This document shows, one piece after another, positions 27,054-35,891 of a DNA stretch of 64,000 nucleotides. How positions within the stretch are numbered: position 1 is the stretch's first letter; each line of letters starts with the position of its first letter. This DNA is from an uncultured SAR86 cluster bacterium (GTDB lineage Bacteria; Pseudomonadota; Gammaproteobacteria; Magnimaribacterales; Magnimaribacteraceae). The translations under genes were made by a program, and so were the position numbers. The notes below the pieces were generated by a model, which worked only from the letters and a program-made list of their open reading frames with translations, ran no database searches and had not been told where the DNA came from. The stretch is taken from contig CACAIY010000001.1 of the NCBI GenBank assembly GCA_902532675.1, forward strand, positions 1 through 64,000, written 5' to 3'.

Positions 27054-29747
27054 TTATTTTTTCTTAGCGTTCTTTCTTGCTAGTTTAGCTTCAGCTCTTC
27101 TTAATCTTCTATTTCCTGAAGCCTGTGCTTGATTATTTTCCTGATTACTTTCTCGTTGAGGCATAGACAAAGCTGATTGAGGGTCTTGATGATCAAGTGT
27201 TTGTTTTTGATCTTGCTTCGGTAGGTTTAATTCTCCAGAGTCTTCCAATTCTATTTCTACTCTAGAAAGAAATCTTATGCCTTCGAGCCTGATCTTATCA
27301 AGCAAGCTCTCGAATAATTCAAAAGACTCTCTTCTAAATTCTAATTTAGGGTTTTTAGCACCATAGCTCCTTAAGCCTATCCCTTGCCTAAGAGCATCAA
27401 CTTCAGCTAAATGGTCTTTCCAAGAAGCATCAATTATCTGAAGAAGGATTTGTTTCTCAAAATCTTTCATCACAGGACCTATAGATTGACCCTTATTCTT
27501 GTAGGCATCTACGGTTAATGAAACCAATCTATTTTGCACTTCTTCGGTTGTAATATTTGGATTTTCCTTAACCCATTCTTTTATAGGAATCTGAAAACCA
27601 AATATATTAAAAATTGAAGCTTCCAAAGGATCTATATCCCATTCGTGAGGGTCTAATTCTCCTTGTGCAGCAGAATCTATTTCATCGGCAATAACGGTTT
27701 CTCTCATTGACTCTACGAGATCTGTAATTACATCTGATTCCAGAATAGAGTTTCTTTGAGAATAGATAATTTGCCTTTGTTCATTTGCCATGTCATCGTA
27801 TTCAAGCAAAAGTTTTCTTATGTCAAAGTTTCTCCCCTCAACTCTTTTTTGAGCTCTTTCAATGGCACCGCTTAACATCCTGTGTTCTATGGCTTCTCCA
27901 TCCTCTAGACCAACTCTTTGCATAATATTCTTGAATTGGTCCGACGCAAAAATTCTCATCAGACTATCTTCTAAAGAAATATAGAATCTAGATGAGCCTG
28001 GATCTCCTTGTCTCCCGGAACGACCTCTTAATTGGTTATCCATTCTTCTTGATTCATTCCTTTCTGTTCCAATCACATGAAGGCCACCGGCTGATAAAAC
28101 TTTTTCATTTAAATTATCCCAATTTTCCTTCAATGCTTTCTTTTTGCTTTCGTCTTCGTTTCCTAATTTCTCATATTCTGCTTCCCAGTTTCCACCCAAA
28201 ACTATGTCTGTTCCTCTTCCGGCCATATTAGTAGCAATGGTCACTACACCAGGTTTTCCTGCTTGAGAAATTATTTGTGCTTCTTTAGCATGATTCTTCG
28301 CATTTAATACCTGGTGATCTATATTTATTTGATTTAACAGCCCTGAAAGCATTTCAGAACTTTCTAAAGAAGCCGTGCCTACTAAAACGGGGTTTCCTTT
28401 TTCTTTATAAGCTTGTATTTCATTTACAACAGCTTTGTATTTTTCTTTTTCAGTCAAATACACCTGATCATTTTGATCATCTCTAATCATTTTTTCATTA
28501 GTAGGGATTTCAACTACATTAAGTCCATATATTTCAGCAAACTCCTCTGCTTCTGTGGAGGCAGTACCTGTCATCCCAGATAATTTTTCGAATTGCCTGA
28601 AATAGTTTTGGAAGGTACAAGATGCAAGCGTTTGACTTTCCATTTGGATAGGCACATTTTCTTTTTGCTCAATAGCTTGATGCAATCCATCAGCTAATCT
28701 TCTGCCAGGCATAGCTCTACCTGTATTCTCATCAATCAAAACCACCTGATTTTCTTGAACCATGTAATCAACATCTTTCTTGAATAAAAAATGAGCCCTT
28801 AGCGAGGACTGGATAAAATGAAGCATTCTAAGGTTTCCTGAAGAGTAAAGGCTTTGATCCTGTTGTAACATATTGGAATCTTTTAGTAACTGCTCAATAT
28901 AATCATGACCCGAATCAGTTAGTTCAATTTGTTTAGATTTTTCCTCAATAATAAAATGTCCTTCTTTAACCGTTCTTGATTCCCCTTCTTCATTTTCTTC
29001 TGAAACTTGTTCATCAAGTTTAGGTATGAATTTACTAATTTTTTGGTAAGTCTCTGCTGTATTCTCGGTAGGGCCGGAGATAACTAGAGGCGTCCTGGCT
29101 TCATCGATTAGAATAGAATCCACTTCATCAATGATTGCAAAATAATAATCATTCATGACCCTATCTTCTGTATTTACGACCATGTTGTTTCTTAGGAAAT
29201 CAAATCCTAATTCATTGTTGGTAGCGTAAATAACATCAGCCTTATAGGCTTCTTTTCTTTCGTTAAGATCTTGTCCTGAAGTAATAAAAGAAACTCCTAA
29301 CCCTAGATTTTCATAAATGGGTTGCATCCATTCAGCATCTCTTTTCGCCAAGTAGTCGTTCACGGTTACTAACACTACTTTTCTTTCCGTTAGTGAATTT
29401 AAATAACTAGGAAGGGTAGCTACCAAGGTTTTGCCTTCTCCGGTTGCCATTTCAGCTATTTGACAGTTATGTAGAGCAACACCTCCTACTAGCTGACAAT
29501 CATAATGACGTAAGCCCAGCTGTCTTTTGCTAACTTCTCTGACTACTGCAAAAGCTTCCGGAAGTAATTCGTCTAGAGACTCTCCTTCAGAATGCCTCTT
29601 TATAAATCCATTTCTTTTATTCTTTAGGTCTTCATCTTGTAGGCGAGAATAATCCTCCTCTAGGCCATTAATGGCTCTAACTAGAGGTTGAACTTTCTTT
29701 AATATCTTTTGGTTTTTTGAACCAAATATCTTATCTAATACACCCAT
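27054..29747 (-). CDS. secA: Preprotein translocase ATPase SecA
   Basis: This 897-residue motor drives secretory proteins through SecYEG. Walker A is ATGEGKTLV (residues 101-109), and the DEAD-type box is IIDEVDSILIDEARTPL. Also present are the SecA segments GMTGTASTEAEEFAEIY and GRSGRQGDPGSSRFYISLEDSLMR (partial motifs). The C-terminus ends in a basic tail (RRAEAKLARKNAKKK) without the cysteine-rich zinc/SecB-binding motif of E. coli SecA. It lies between lpxC and argJ. No secM-sized gene precedes it. Confidence 0.97.
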   Translation of the reverse strand: MGVLDKIFGSKNQKILKKVQPLVRAINGLEEDYSRLQDEDLKNKRNGFIKRHSEGESLDELLPEAFAVVREVSKRQLGLRHYDCQLVGGVALHNCQIAEMATGEGKTLVATLPSYLNSLTERKVVLVTVNDYLAKRDAEWMQPIYENLGLGVSFITSGQDLNERKEAYKADVIYATNNELGFDFLRNNMVVNTEDRVMNDYYFAIIDEVDSILIDEARTPLVISGPTENTAETYQKISKFIPKLDEQVSEENEEGESRTVKEGHFIIEEKSKQIELTDSGHDYIEQLLKDSNMLQQDQSLYSSGNLRMLHFIQSSLRAHFLFKKDVDYMVQENQVVLIDENTGRAMPGRRLADGLHQAIEQKENVPIQMESQTLASCTFQNYFRQFEKLSGMTGTASTEAEEFAEIYGLNVVEIPTNEKMIRDDQNDQVYLTEKEKYKAVVNEIQAYKEKGNPVLVGTASLESSEMLSGLLNQINIDHQVLNAKNHAKEAQIISQAGKPGVVTIATNMAGRGTDIVLGGNWEAEYEKLGNEDESKKKALKENWDNLNEKVLSAGGLHVIGTERNESRRMDNQLRGRSGRQGDPGSSRFYISLEDSLMRIFASDQFKNIMQRVGLEDGEAIEHRMLSGAIERAQKRVEGRNFDIRKLLLEYDDMANEQRQIIYSQRNSILESDVITDLVESMRETVIADEIDSAAQGELDPHEWDIDPLEASIFNIFGFQIPIKEWVKENPNITTEEVQNRLVSLTVDAYKNKGQSIGPVMKDFEKQILLQIIDASWKDHLAEVDALRQGIGLRSYGAKNPKLEFRRESFELFESLLDKIRLEGIRFLSRVEIELEDSGELNLPKQDQKQTLDHQDPQSALSMPQRESNQENNQAQASGNRRLRRAEAKLARKNAKKK

Positions 29748-29810
29748 AAACTTCTCATAGAGTGGATTCTATCAATTTGTTTCATGATATTACTTAATAA
29801 ATGTGAAATT

Positions 29811-30731
29811 TTATCCCGAACTGGGATCAATGATTGGATCCAAATAGGTAATTGGTGAGTTATCTGGATCGTCATAAGTGGTTACTTCCCAGGTCTCAGG
29901 CCTGGCAAGTAGCTCTCTCAATAAAGCATTATTAACTGTATGACCTGACTTATAACCTTCAAATGAACCAACTAAATTGTGTCCTAGTAAATAAAGGTCA
30001 CCAATGGCATCAAGTACTTTGTGTTTTGTCATTTCATTTTCTAATCTCAACCCATCTTCATTTAAGATTGCATCATCACCGATGGCTACGGCATTCTTTT
30101 GGCTAGCTCCAAGAGCTAAGTCATTCTCTTTAAGTTCCTCTAAATCACTCATAAAACCAAAAGTTCTTGCTCTACTTACTTCTTTAACAAAAGAAGTACT
30201 ATTAAAATTTATAGAAGCTTTGGTTCCGTGCTGTTTATGCACTGGATGATCCCAAACGCCCGTGAAGGCAACTTTGAATCCTTCAAAAGGCGAAACTTGG
30301 GCCCAAGCATCATTATAAGGGACTCGAACTTTCTCTTTGATTCTAATAAATTTCTTTGGAGCGTCTTGTTCATGCAATCCGGCTGATTGGATAAGAAATA
30401 CAAAGGGTCCAGCGCTGCCATCCATGATGGGTATTTCAGCGGCATTAACTTCAACGTACGCATTATCAATCCCTAGGCCTGCCATGGCTGATAGTAAATG
30501 TTCAACAGTAGAAATTTTTACGTCTTTCCAAGTTAATGAAGTCGACATGGTTGTATCACCTACGTTTTCAGCTCTCGCTTTTATTTCTACTACTGGGTCT
30601 AGATCAACTCTTCTGAAGATTATCCCTGTATCAGGAGGTGCAGGTAGTAATTTGAGGGTTATAGGCTCTCCGCTATGCAAGCCAATTCCAAATGCTTTTA
30701 TAGAATTTGAGAGAGTTCTTTGGGCTAGCAT
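29811..30731 (-). CDS. lpxC: UDP-3-O-acyl-N-acetylglucosamine deacetylase
   Basis: This 306-residue zinc hydrolase commits UDP-acyl-GlcNAc to lipid A, so the cell is Gram-negative with LPS. Zinc ligands are H78 in STVEHLLSA, and H237 and D241 in [16 protein letters not shown]. The N-terminal [19 protein letters not shown] is typical. It lies 63 bases upstream of secA. The length and motifs match the E. coli enzyme closely. Confidence 0.97.
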   Translation of the reverse strand: MLAQRTLSNSIKAFGIGLHSGEPITLKLLPAPPDTGIIFRRVDLDPVVEIKARAENVGDTTMSTSLTWKDVKISTVEHLLSAMAGLGIDNAYVEVNAAEIPIMDGSAGPFVFLIQSAGLHEQDAPKKFIRIKEKVRVPYNDAWAQVSPFEGFKVAFTGVWDHPVHKQHGTKASINFNSTSFVKEVSRARTFGFMSDLEELKENDLALGASQKNAVAIGDDAILNEDGLRLENEMTKHKVLDAIGDLYLLGHNLVGSFEGYKSGHTVNNALLRELLARPETWEVTTYDDPDNSPITYLDPIIDPSSG

Positions 30732-30756
30732 TGATGTATTTTACTAAATTTTTTGG

Positions 30757-31494
30757 TTATTGTTGATTGATCATTTGAAATAACATGATGCCAGTACTAA
30801 CAGATGCATTTAAGCTTTCAATTCTTCCAGGCATCTTAACTTTGATGATTTCATCACAATTTTCTAGCGTTAATCTTTTTAAACCTTTGTCTTCAGATCC
30901 AATGATTAGAGCAGACTTATCACCATAAGTTATCTCATTATGAAGTTTGGAGGCCTTCATATCAGTACCGTAAATCATCACTCCTTCCGACTGCAATTTA
31001 TTTATTGTTCTAACAATATTTGTGACAACAATAAAAGGAATAAGTTCCGCTCCTCCCGAAGATATTTTTCTAACTGTCGGAGTTAAATGACATGACCTAT
31101 TTTTTGGAACTATAATTGCATCAACTCCAGCAGCTGCAGCAGTTCTAATACAAGCCCCTACATTATGTGGATCAGTAATGTGCTCTAGAATCAAGAGTAA
31201 TAAATTTTTCTTTTCGAATAAGTTTTCTAAGAAGTTTTCATTTTCTTCCAATCTCTTGTGACAAATTATTGCAACACTTTGATGGTTCATCTCGGAGAAG
31301 TTTTTTTGAAAGAAAGATGAATCTTGTAAGACCACTTCAATATTGTTCTGTTTAGCCAATTGATCCAGTTCCTGTATTCTTTTTCCTTTATCTTCTTCAG
31401 TGAATAAAGTTGTAACTGAACTAGGCCTAATTGAGATGATTTCATTTACTGCGTTGATTCCGCAAACAAGCTCTTGGTCTTTAGTTAAGTTCAT
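30757..31494 (-). CDS. rlmB: 23S rRNA 2'-O-methyltransferase RlmB (SpoU family)
   Basis: This 245-residue SPOUT methyltransferase shows the three SpoU motifs: ITDPHNVGACIRTAAAAGV, IIGSEDKGL and IKVKMPGRIESLNASVS. In E. coli RlmB methylates G2251 of 23S rRNA. It overlaps the upstream rnr gene by four bases, the conserved rnr-rlmB arrangement, which supports RlmB over other SpoU proteins. Confidence 0.93.
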   Translation of the reverse strand: MNLTKDQELVCGINAVNEIISIRPSSVTTLFTEEDKGKRIQELDQLAKQNNIEVVLQDSSFFQKNFSEMNHQSVAIICHKRLEENENFLENLFEKKNLLLLILEHITDPHNVGACIRTAAAAGVDAIIVPKNRSCHLTPTVRKISSGGAELIPFIVVTNIVRTINKLQSEGVMIYGTDMKASKLHNEITYGDKSALIIGSEDKGLKRLTLENCDEIIKVKMPGRIESLNASVSTGIMLFQMINQQ

Positions 31495-33416
31495 TTTAAT
31501 ATTCTAAGGTCTACTCTCTGAGAAAACACATCTACTTTTTCAATTTTCACTTTTAAAAAGTCACCTAGTGAATAAGAATGCTTTGAGCTATTGCTTTGTA
31601 GCATTTGTGAAGGCTCGTCGTAGACATAGTATTCGTTTTTTGGCAGATGTTTGATGTGACATAGACCTTCTATATTGACTTCCAGTAGGTGAATGAATAA
31701 CCCGAAGTTAGTCACTCCAGTTATTTGACCTTTAAAGGAATTTCCTATGTTTTCATTAGCAAATTCACATTTCAGATGATTTAAAGCATCTCTTTCTGCT
31801 TTTTCAGCGTTTCTTTCTTTTGTGGAGCATTCTTTGGCTAATTTTTCTAGGTTATCTTTAGAGTAGGATTTCTTGGGATTTATGCTGTCCTTAATAGAAA
31901 TAGATCCATTATTGGCTTTGATTAATTTCTTTATGGTTCTATGAACGATTAAATCTGGGTATCTTCTTATTGGTGAAGTGAAATGAGAATAAGCTTTATA
32001 ACCTAAAGCAAAATGTTCTGAAACTTCTGCTTCATAGGTTGCTAAACTCAAAGATTGAAGAATCTGTAAATGCATTATTTGTTTATCTTTCCTATCCTCC
32101 ACCATTTCTACTAGTTTGGATAATTGGCTCACAGAATTTCCTTCGTCTAGCTTTATATTAATCTTTCTACTCCTAACAAAATCTTTTAAATGGTTTATTT
32201 TAAGAAGATCAGGCTTGTGATGAACTCTATATATAGAAGGCATATTTAATTTAAGGCAAATCTCCGCTGTTGCTATGTTTGCTGCCAACATGAATTCTTC
32301 GATCATCATGTGCGTTATTGATCTTTTCGAACTGATAAATTTAGTAATCTTGTTGTCGTTAAATTTAGGCACATAAAAGGGAACTTCTAATTCCAATGCC
32401 CCTCTGTTTTCCTTGTTTCTTTTTAATCTTTCATAAATCTCAAGGAGATTTTTAATTGATTTAGAATAAGTCTTATTTAATTGACCTTTCTCTATCTCTT
32501 CAGAGAGATTTTCATAGGTCAGTCTTGCTTTAGAGTTTATTTGTGCTTCAAAAAAAATGGAGTCCTTTAACGTTCCTTTCTTATCAACAACTGTTTTACA
32601 GACTAAACAAAATCTATCCTCATTAGGCCTTAATGAGCATAAGTCGTTACTTATTATCTCGGGCAACATGGGCACAACCCTTTGAGTGAAATAAACTGAA
32701 GTTCCTCTTTCTGCAGCCTCTTGATCAATTACACTTCCTTGCTTAACAAATCTAGCTACGTCTGCTATTGCAACATATAAAATATAGTTACCATCTTCGT
32801 CCTTTTCTCCCAATACAGCGTCGTCAAAGTCTTTTGCGCTTTTTCCGTCTATGGTTACGAATGTTTTATCTCTTAAATCTTCATAATGACCATTACCTTC
32901 CTCAAGGAGCTTTAATTTATTGGCTTCATTAATTACTGATTTAGACCAATCAGTTTTAATTTTATGATTGGAGATAGCAATTTCATAAGCTAATTCAAGG
33001 CCGCTTGTAAATGTTTTTTCAATATAAGCTTCAGCTAGCTGACCTTCTTCTGGCTGTTTAGTCATTTTTACTTTGACAAGAGAGCTTAGATTCATTGTTT
33101 TCGGAACATCCCCACTAATGGCTACCCTTATGTCATTTTCAAATCCAATGGGACTGCAGTAGAGCTTTTTACCTCTTGTGAACGTAGAACCTATGAATTC
33201 TTTGGTATTTCGTTCTACTACCTCTTCAATAAAAGCCCATTCTTTCTTTCCCAAAGAGAATTTAACTAAGTCACCGGGCATAATTTTATAGACTTCCTTT
33301 TTCCCAAGTTTGAATTGGGATTCACGATTGTCTTCTACATAAAAACCTTTTGATTTCTTGGATTTTTTAACTATGCCTATAGAGGTTTTAATTTTAGGCT
33401 TGGATGACCCTCTCAT
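31491..33416 (-). CDS. rnr: Ribonuclease R, short form
   Basis: This 641-residue 3'-5' exoribonuclease of the RNB family degrades structured RNA. Cold-shock-like segments occupy the first 150 residues, then the RNB core with DGKSAKDFDDAV (metal aspartates) and YSHFTSPIRRYPDLIVHR, and a C-terminal S1 domain (FKGQITGVTNFGLFIHL). E. coli RNase R has 813 residues. This one lacks most of the N-terminal helix-turn-helix part and the long basic C-terminal tail. Linkage to rlmB favours rnr over rnb. Confidence 0.93.
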   Translation of the reverse strand: MRGSSKPKIKTSIGIVKKSKKSKGFYVEDNRESQFKLGKKEVYKIMPGDLVKFSLGKKEWAFIEEVVERNTKEFIGSTFTRGKKLYCSPIGFENDIRVAISGDVPKTMNLSSLVKVKMTKQPEEGQLAEAYIEKTFTSGLELAYEIAISNHKIKTDWSKSVINEANKLKLLEEGNGHYEDLRDKTFVTIDGKSAKDFDDAVLGEKDEDGNYILYVAIADVARFVKQGSVIDQEAAERGTSVYFTQRVVPMLPEIISNDLCSLRPNEDRFCLVCKTVVDKKGTLKDSIFFEAQINSKARLTYENLSEEIEKGQLNKTYSKSIKNLLEIYERLKRNKENRGALELEVPFYVPKFNDNKITKFISSKRSITHMMIEEFMLAANIATAEICLKLNMPSIYRVHHKPDLLKINHLKDFVRSRKINIKLDEGNSVSQLSKLVEMVEDRKDKQIMHLQILQSLSLATYEAEVSEHFALGYKAYSHFTSPIRRYPDLIVHRTIKKLIKANNGSISIKDSINPKKSYSKDNLEKLAKECSTKERNAEKAERDALNHLKCEFANENIGNSFKGQITGVTNFGLFIHLLEVNIEGLCHIKHLPKNEYYVYDEPSQMLQSNSSKHSYSLGDFLKVKIEKVDVFSQRVDLRILK

Positions 33417-33471
33417 TTACTTATTATATATCTTAAGAGGCTCCAAGATTTTATTTACTATATTAATTTAA

Positions 33472-33702
33472 TTGATACAGAGATCTGAATATGCCCAAAG
33501 GACAGGCTTGCGGGCAAAAGGTTTAGTCAGTAAAGTTAATAATATGCATATAGGTGTTATTGTTTTGCTCTTGTTCACAAGCGCTCTTTTCTTTCTTTGG
33601 CAGTTCTCAAAGGGAGAACAGGTCGGAAGAAGAATTGGTTTTCTTCTGAATATTTGGGGAGCTGTAATACTTTTTTATTTAATCATGATTGTGTTCTTGT
33701 AA
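33472..33702 (+). CDS. Small membrane protein of unknown function
   Basis: The frame can start at TTG 33472 (76 residues) or at ATG 33544 (52 residues); neither has a clear ribosome site. Two hydrophobic helices (MHIGVIVLLLFTSALFFLW and a second near the C-terminus) flank FSKGEQVGRRIG. I do not recognise a family. It is 20 bases upstream of the acyl-CoA synthetase and may be the first gene of that operon. Confidence 0.5.
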   Translation: MIQRSEYAQRTGLRAKGLVSKVNNMHIGVIVLLLFTSALFFLWQFSKGEQVGRRIGFLLNIWGAVILFYLIMIVFL

Positions 33703-33722
33703 CCAATTAAAAGGAAGTAATA

Positions 33723-35267
33723 ATGACAGTTCAGCACTATGATTGGTCTGCTTATCATTCAAATGTTAGGCCTAATAAGATAGCGATTAGGGACTTAAGC
33801 AATAATCAGAACTTAACCTACAAAGAGTTGGACGATAGGGCTAACCAGTTAGCCCATTGGTTACAAGCTAACGGAGTAAAAAAAGGGGATAGGATTGCTA
33901 TCCTTTCTCAGAATTGCGCGGAATTCTTCGAATTAGAATTTGCTTGTGCGAAAACAGGTTCAGTAGAACTACCACTTAATTGGAGGCTAACAAAACCGGA
34001 ATTAGAATACATATTAAACGACAGCACTCCACACACTCTAATATATGATGAATCCTTCTCTGAAATAGCTATTGATTTAGTAAAAGATTGCAACATCAAA
34101 TGTTCTCTTCAAATCGATAAAAAAGATGCTTCTAGTCAATACGAGCAAGCAATAAAAGATTCTGATAGTGATTATGAGAAGGTTGATTGTACTCAAGAAG
34201 ACTTAATCATGATTATGTACACTTCAGGAACAACTGGACATCCAAAAGGTGCGATGATCAATCATCAAATGCAACTTTATAATGTAATTAACCTAGCATC
34301 TCCTGCTTTCGTAGGGCCAGACACAGTGCAATTGGTAGTTTTGCCTTTATTTCATACCGGAGGAATGAATTGCTATGCCAATCCTGTACTACATGCTGGA
34401 GGTGAAATAATTCTAATAAGAGAATTTGATCCTGGATTAGCTCTTTCTATATTAGGAAACTCTGATTATGGGGTTTCACATTTCTTTGCTGTACCAGCTC
34501 CGTACCAATTTATGATGAACCACCCAGATTTTGATAAAACAGATTTATCATCTTTAAGAATTGCTGGCATAGGAGGGGCTCCTTGTGCTGAAGCAATCCT
34601 AAAAACTTGGTCAGATAGAGGTGTCTCGATGATACAAGGGTGGGGTATGACCGAAACAAGCCCCGGAGGAATAGGATTGGCAGCTGAAGACTCTGAAAGG
34701 AAACTTGGATCCGCAGGAAAAGCTCTTCTTCACACTGAAATAAAGATAGTAGATGATAAAGGCAAAGAGCTAGGTACAGAAGAAGTGGGCGAATTGTATA
34801 TAAAAGGTCCAAACATAACACCAGGCTATTGGAACAATAAAGAAGCTACAGAAGATTCATTTGAGGACGGATGGTTGAAGACAGGTGATGCTGCGAAATT
34901 TGATGACGAAGGTTTTGTTTACATAGTTGATCGCTCAAAGGATATGTATATATCTGGAGGGGAGAATGTTTATCCGGCTGAAGTTGAAAATGTTCTATAC
35001 CAGTTACCTCAAATAGCTGAAGCTGCAATTATTGGTGTACCTGATGAAAGGTGGGGAGAGACCGGAGTCGCTTTTATATCTCTGAAAGCTGGTGAGAGTC
35101 TGGAAGAAAAAGATCTAATTTCTCATTGCATAGAAAACCTTGCAAAGTTTAAGGTGCCAAGTAAAGTTGAATTTATTGAAGCGCTGCCTAGAAACGCTAC
35201 AGGTAAGGTTTTAAAAAGAACGCTAAGAGAGGATTATATTGGAAGTGATGCGCCTGCTATTTCTTAA
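33723..35267 (+). CDS. AMP-dependent acyl-CoA synthetase, first enzyme of a five-gene operon
   Basis: This 514-residue adenylating enzyme carries the P-loop IMYTSGTTGHPKGAM, GWGMTETSPGG, the hinge segment YIVDRSKDMYISGGENVYP and the C-terminal LPRNATGKVLKR. It activates a fatty or other carboxylic acid to its CoA ester. An AAGGAAG ribosome site precedes the ATG. GST, a linalool dehydratase/isomerase-like protein, an SDR and a VOC protein follow with gaps of 4-6 bases or overlaps, so its acid is probably an intermediate of that pathway. Confidence 0.92.
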   Translation: MTVQHYDWSAYHSNVRPNKIAIRDLSNNQNLTYKELDDRANQLAHWLQANGVKKGDRIAILSQNCAEFFELEFACAKTGSVELPLNWRLTKPELEYILNDSTPHTLIYDESFSEIAIDLVKDCNIKCSLQIDKKDASSQYEQAIKDSDSDYEKVDCTQEDLIMIMYTSGTTGHPKGAMINHQMQLYNVINLASPAFVGPDTVQLVVLPLFHTGGMNCYANPVLHAGGEIILIREFDPGLALSILGNSDYGVSHFFAVPAPYQFMMNHPDFDKTDLSSLRIAGIGGAPCAEAILKTWSDRGVSMIQGWGMTETSPGGIGLAAEDSERKLGSAGKALLHTEIKIVDDKGKELGTEEVGELYIKGPNITPGYWNNKEATEDSFEDGWLKTGDAAKFDDEGFVYIVDRSKDMYISGGENVYPAEVENVLYQLPQIAEAAIIGVPDERWGETGVAFISLKAGESLEEKDLISHCIENLAKFKVPSKVEFIEALPRNATGKVLKRTLREDYIGSDAPAIS

Positions 35268-35272
35268 ACCTT

Positions 35273-35887
35273 ATGAAACTTTATGATTTTTCCGGAGCAC
35301 CTAATCCAAGGCGTGTAAAAATATTTGCTCATGAGAAAGAAATTGATCTTGAGCTAGTTAACTGCGACATGCTCAAGAGAGAGCATAAAACACCAGAGTT
35401 CCTAAAAAAAAGCCCTAGTGGAAAGATACCAGTTCTTGAGCTAGAAGATGGTCGATGTATATCTGAATCTATAGCAATCTGTAGGTACTTGGAAAGTATT
35501 GTTCCGGAACCTAATTTATTTGGAGAAGACTCTTTCGAAATTTCTTACATAGAAAGCAGAAATAGGCACATTGAATTGGAATTATGGACGCAAATTGGTA
35601 TTTCTTGGGTAAATGGCCCAATAGTTGGAAGTATGGGTCTTTTTGAACAAATCCCTGATGCTAAGAAAGCGAGTGATTCGAACGTATCTGCATACTATAA
35701 GAGACTGGATAGAGAATTTTCATCTTCGGAATACGTTGCTGGGAGTAGATACACAGTAGCAGACATAACTTTATTGTCTGCAATAGATTTCGCTTCTAGT
35801 ATGGTAGACCTTAAGCCTTCTGAGAGTCTTAAAAATTTAAATAGATGGCATGAACAAATAAATTCTAGACCTAGCTCTAAATTATAA
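35273..35887 (+). CDS. Glutathione S-transferase family protein
   Basis: This 204-residue GST has an N-terminal thioredoxin-like domain (MKLYDFSGAPNPRRVKIF, KIPVLELEDG, ISESIAICRYL with the glutathione-binding ES) and an all-helical C-terminal domain with YTVADITLLSAIDFA. GSTs conjugate glutathione to electrophiles or isomerise substrates. In isoprene and related catabolic clusters GSTs handle epoxides, which would suit this operon. That link is inference. Confidence 0.9.
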   Translation: MKLYDFSGAPNPRRVKIFAHEKEIDLELVNCDMLKREHKTPEFLKKSPSGKIPVLELEDGRCISESIAICRYLESIVPEPNLFGEDSFEISYIESRNRHIELELWTQIGISWVNGPIVGSMGLFEQIPDAKKASDSNVSAYYKRLDREFSSSEYVAGSRYTVADITLLSAIDFASSMVDLKPSESLKNLNRWHEQINSRPSSKL

Positions 35888-35891
35888 ATTT

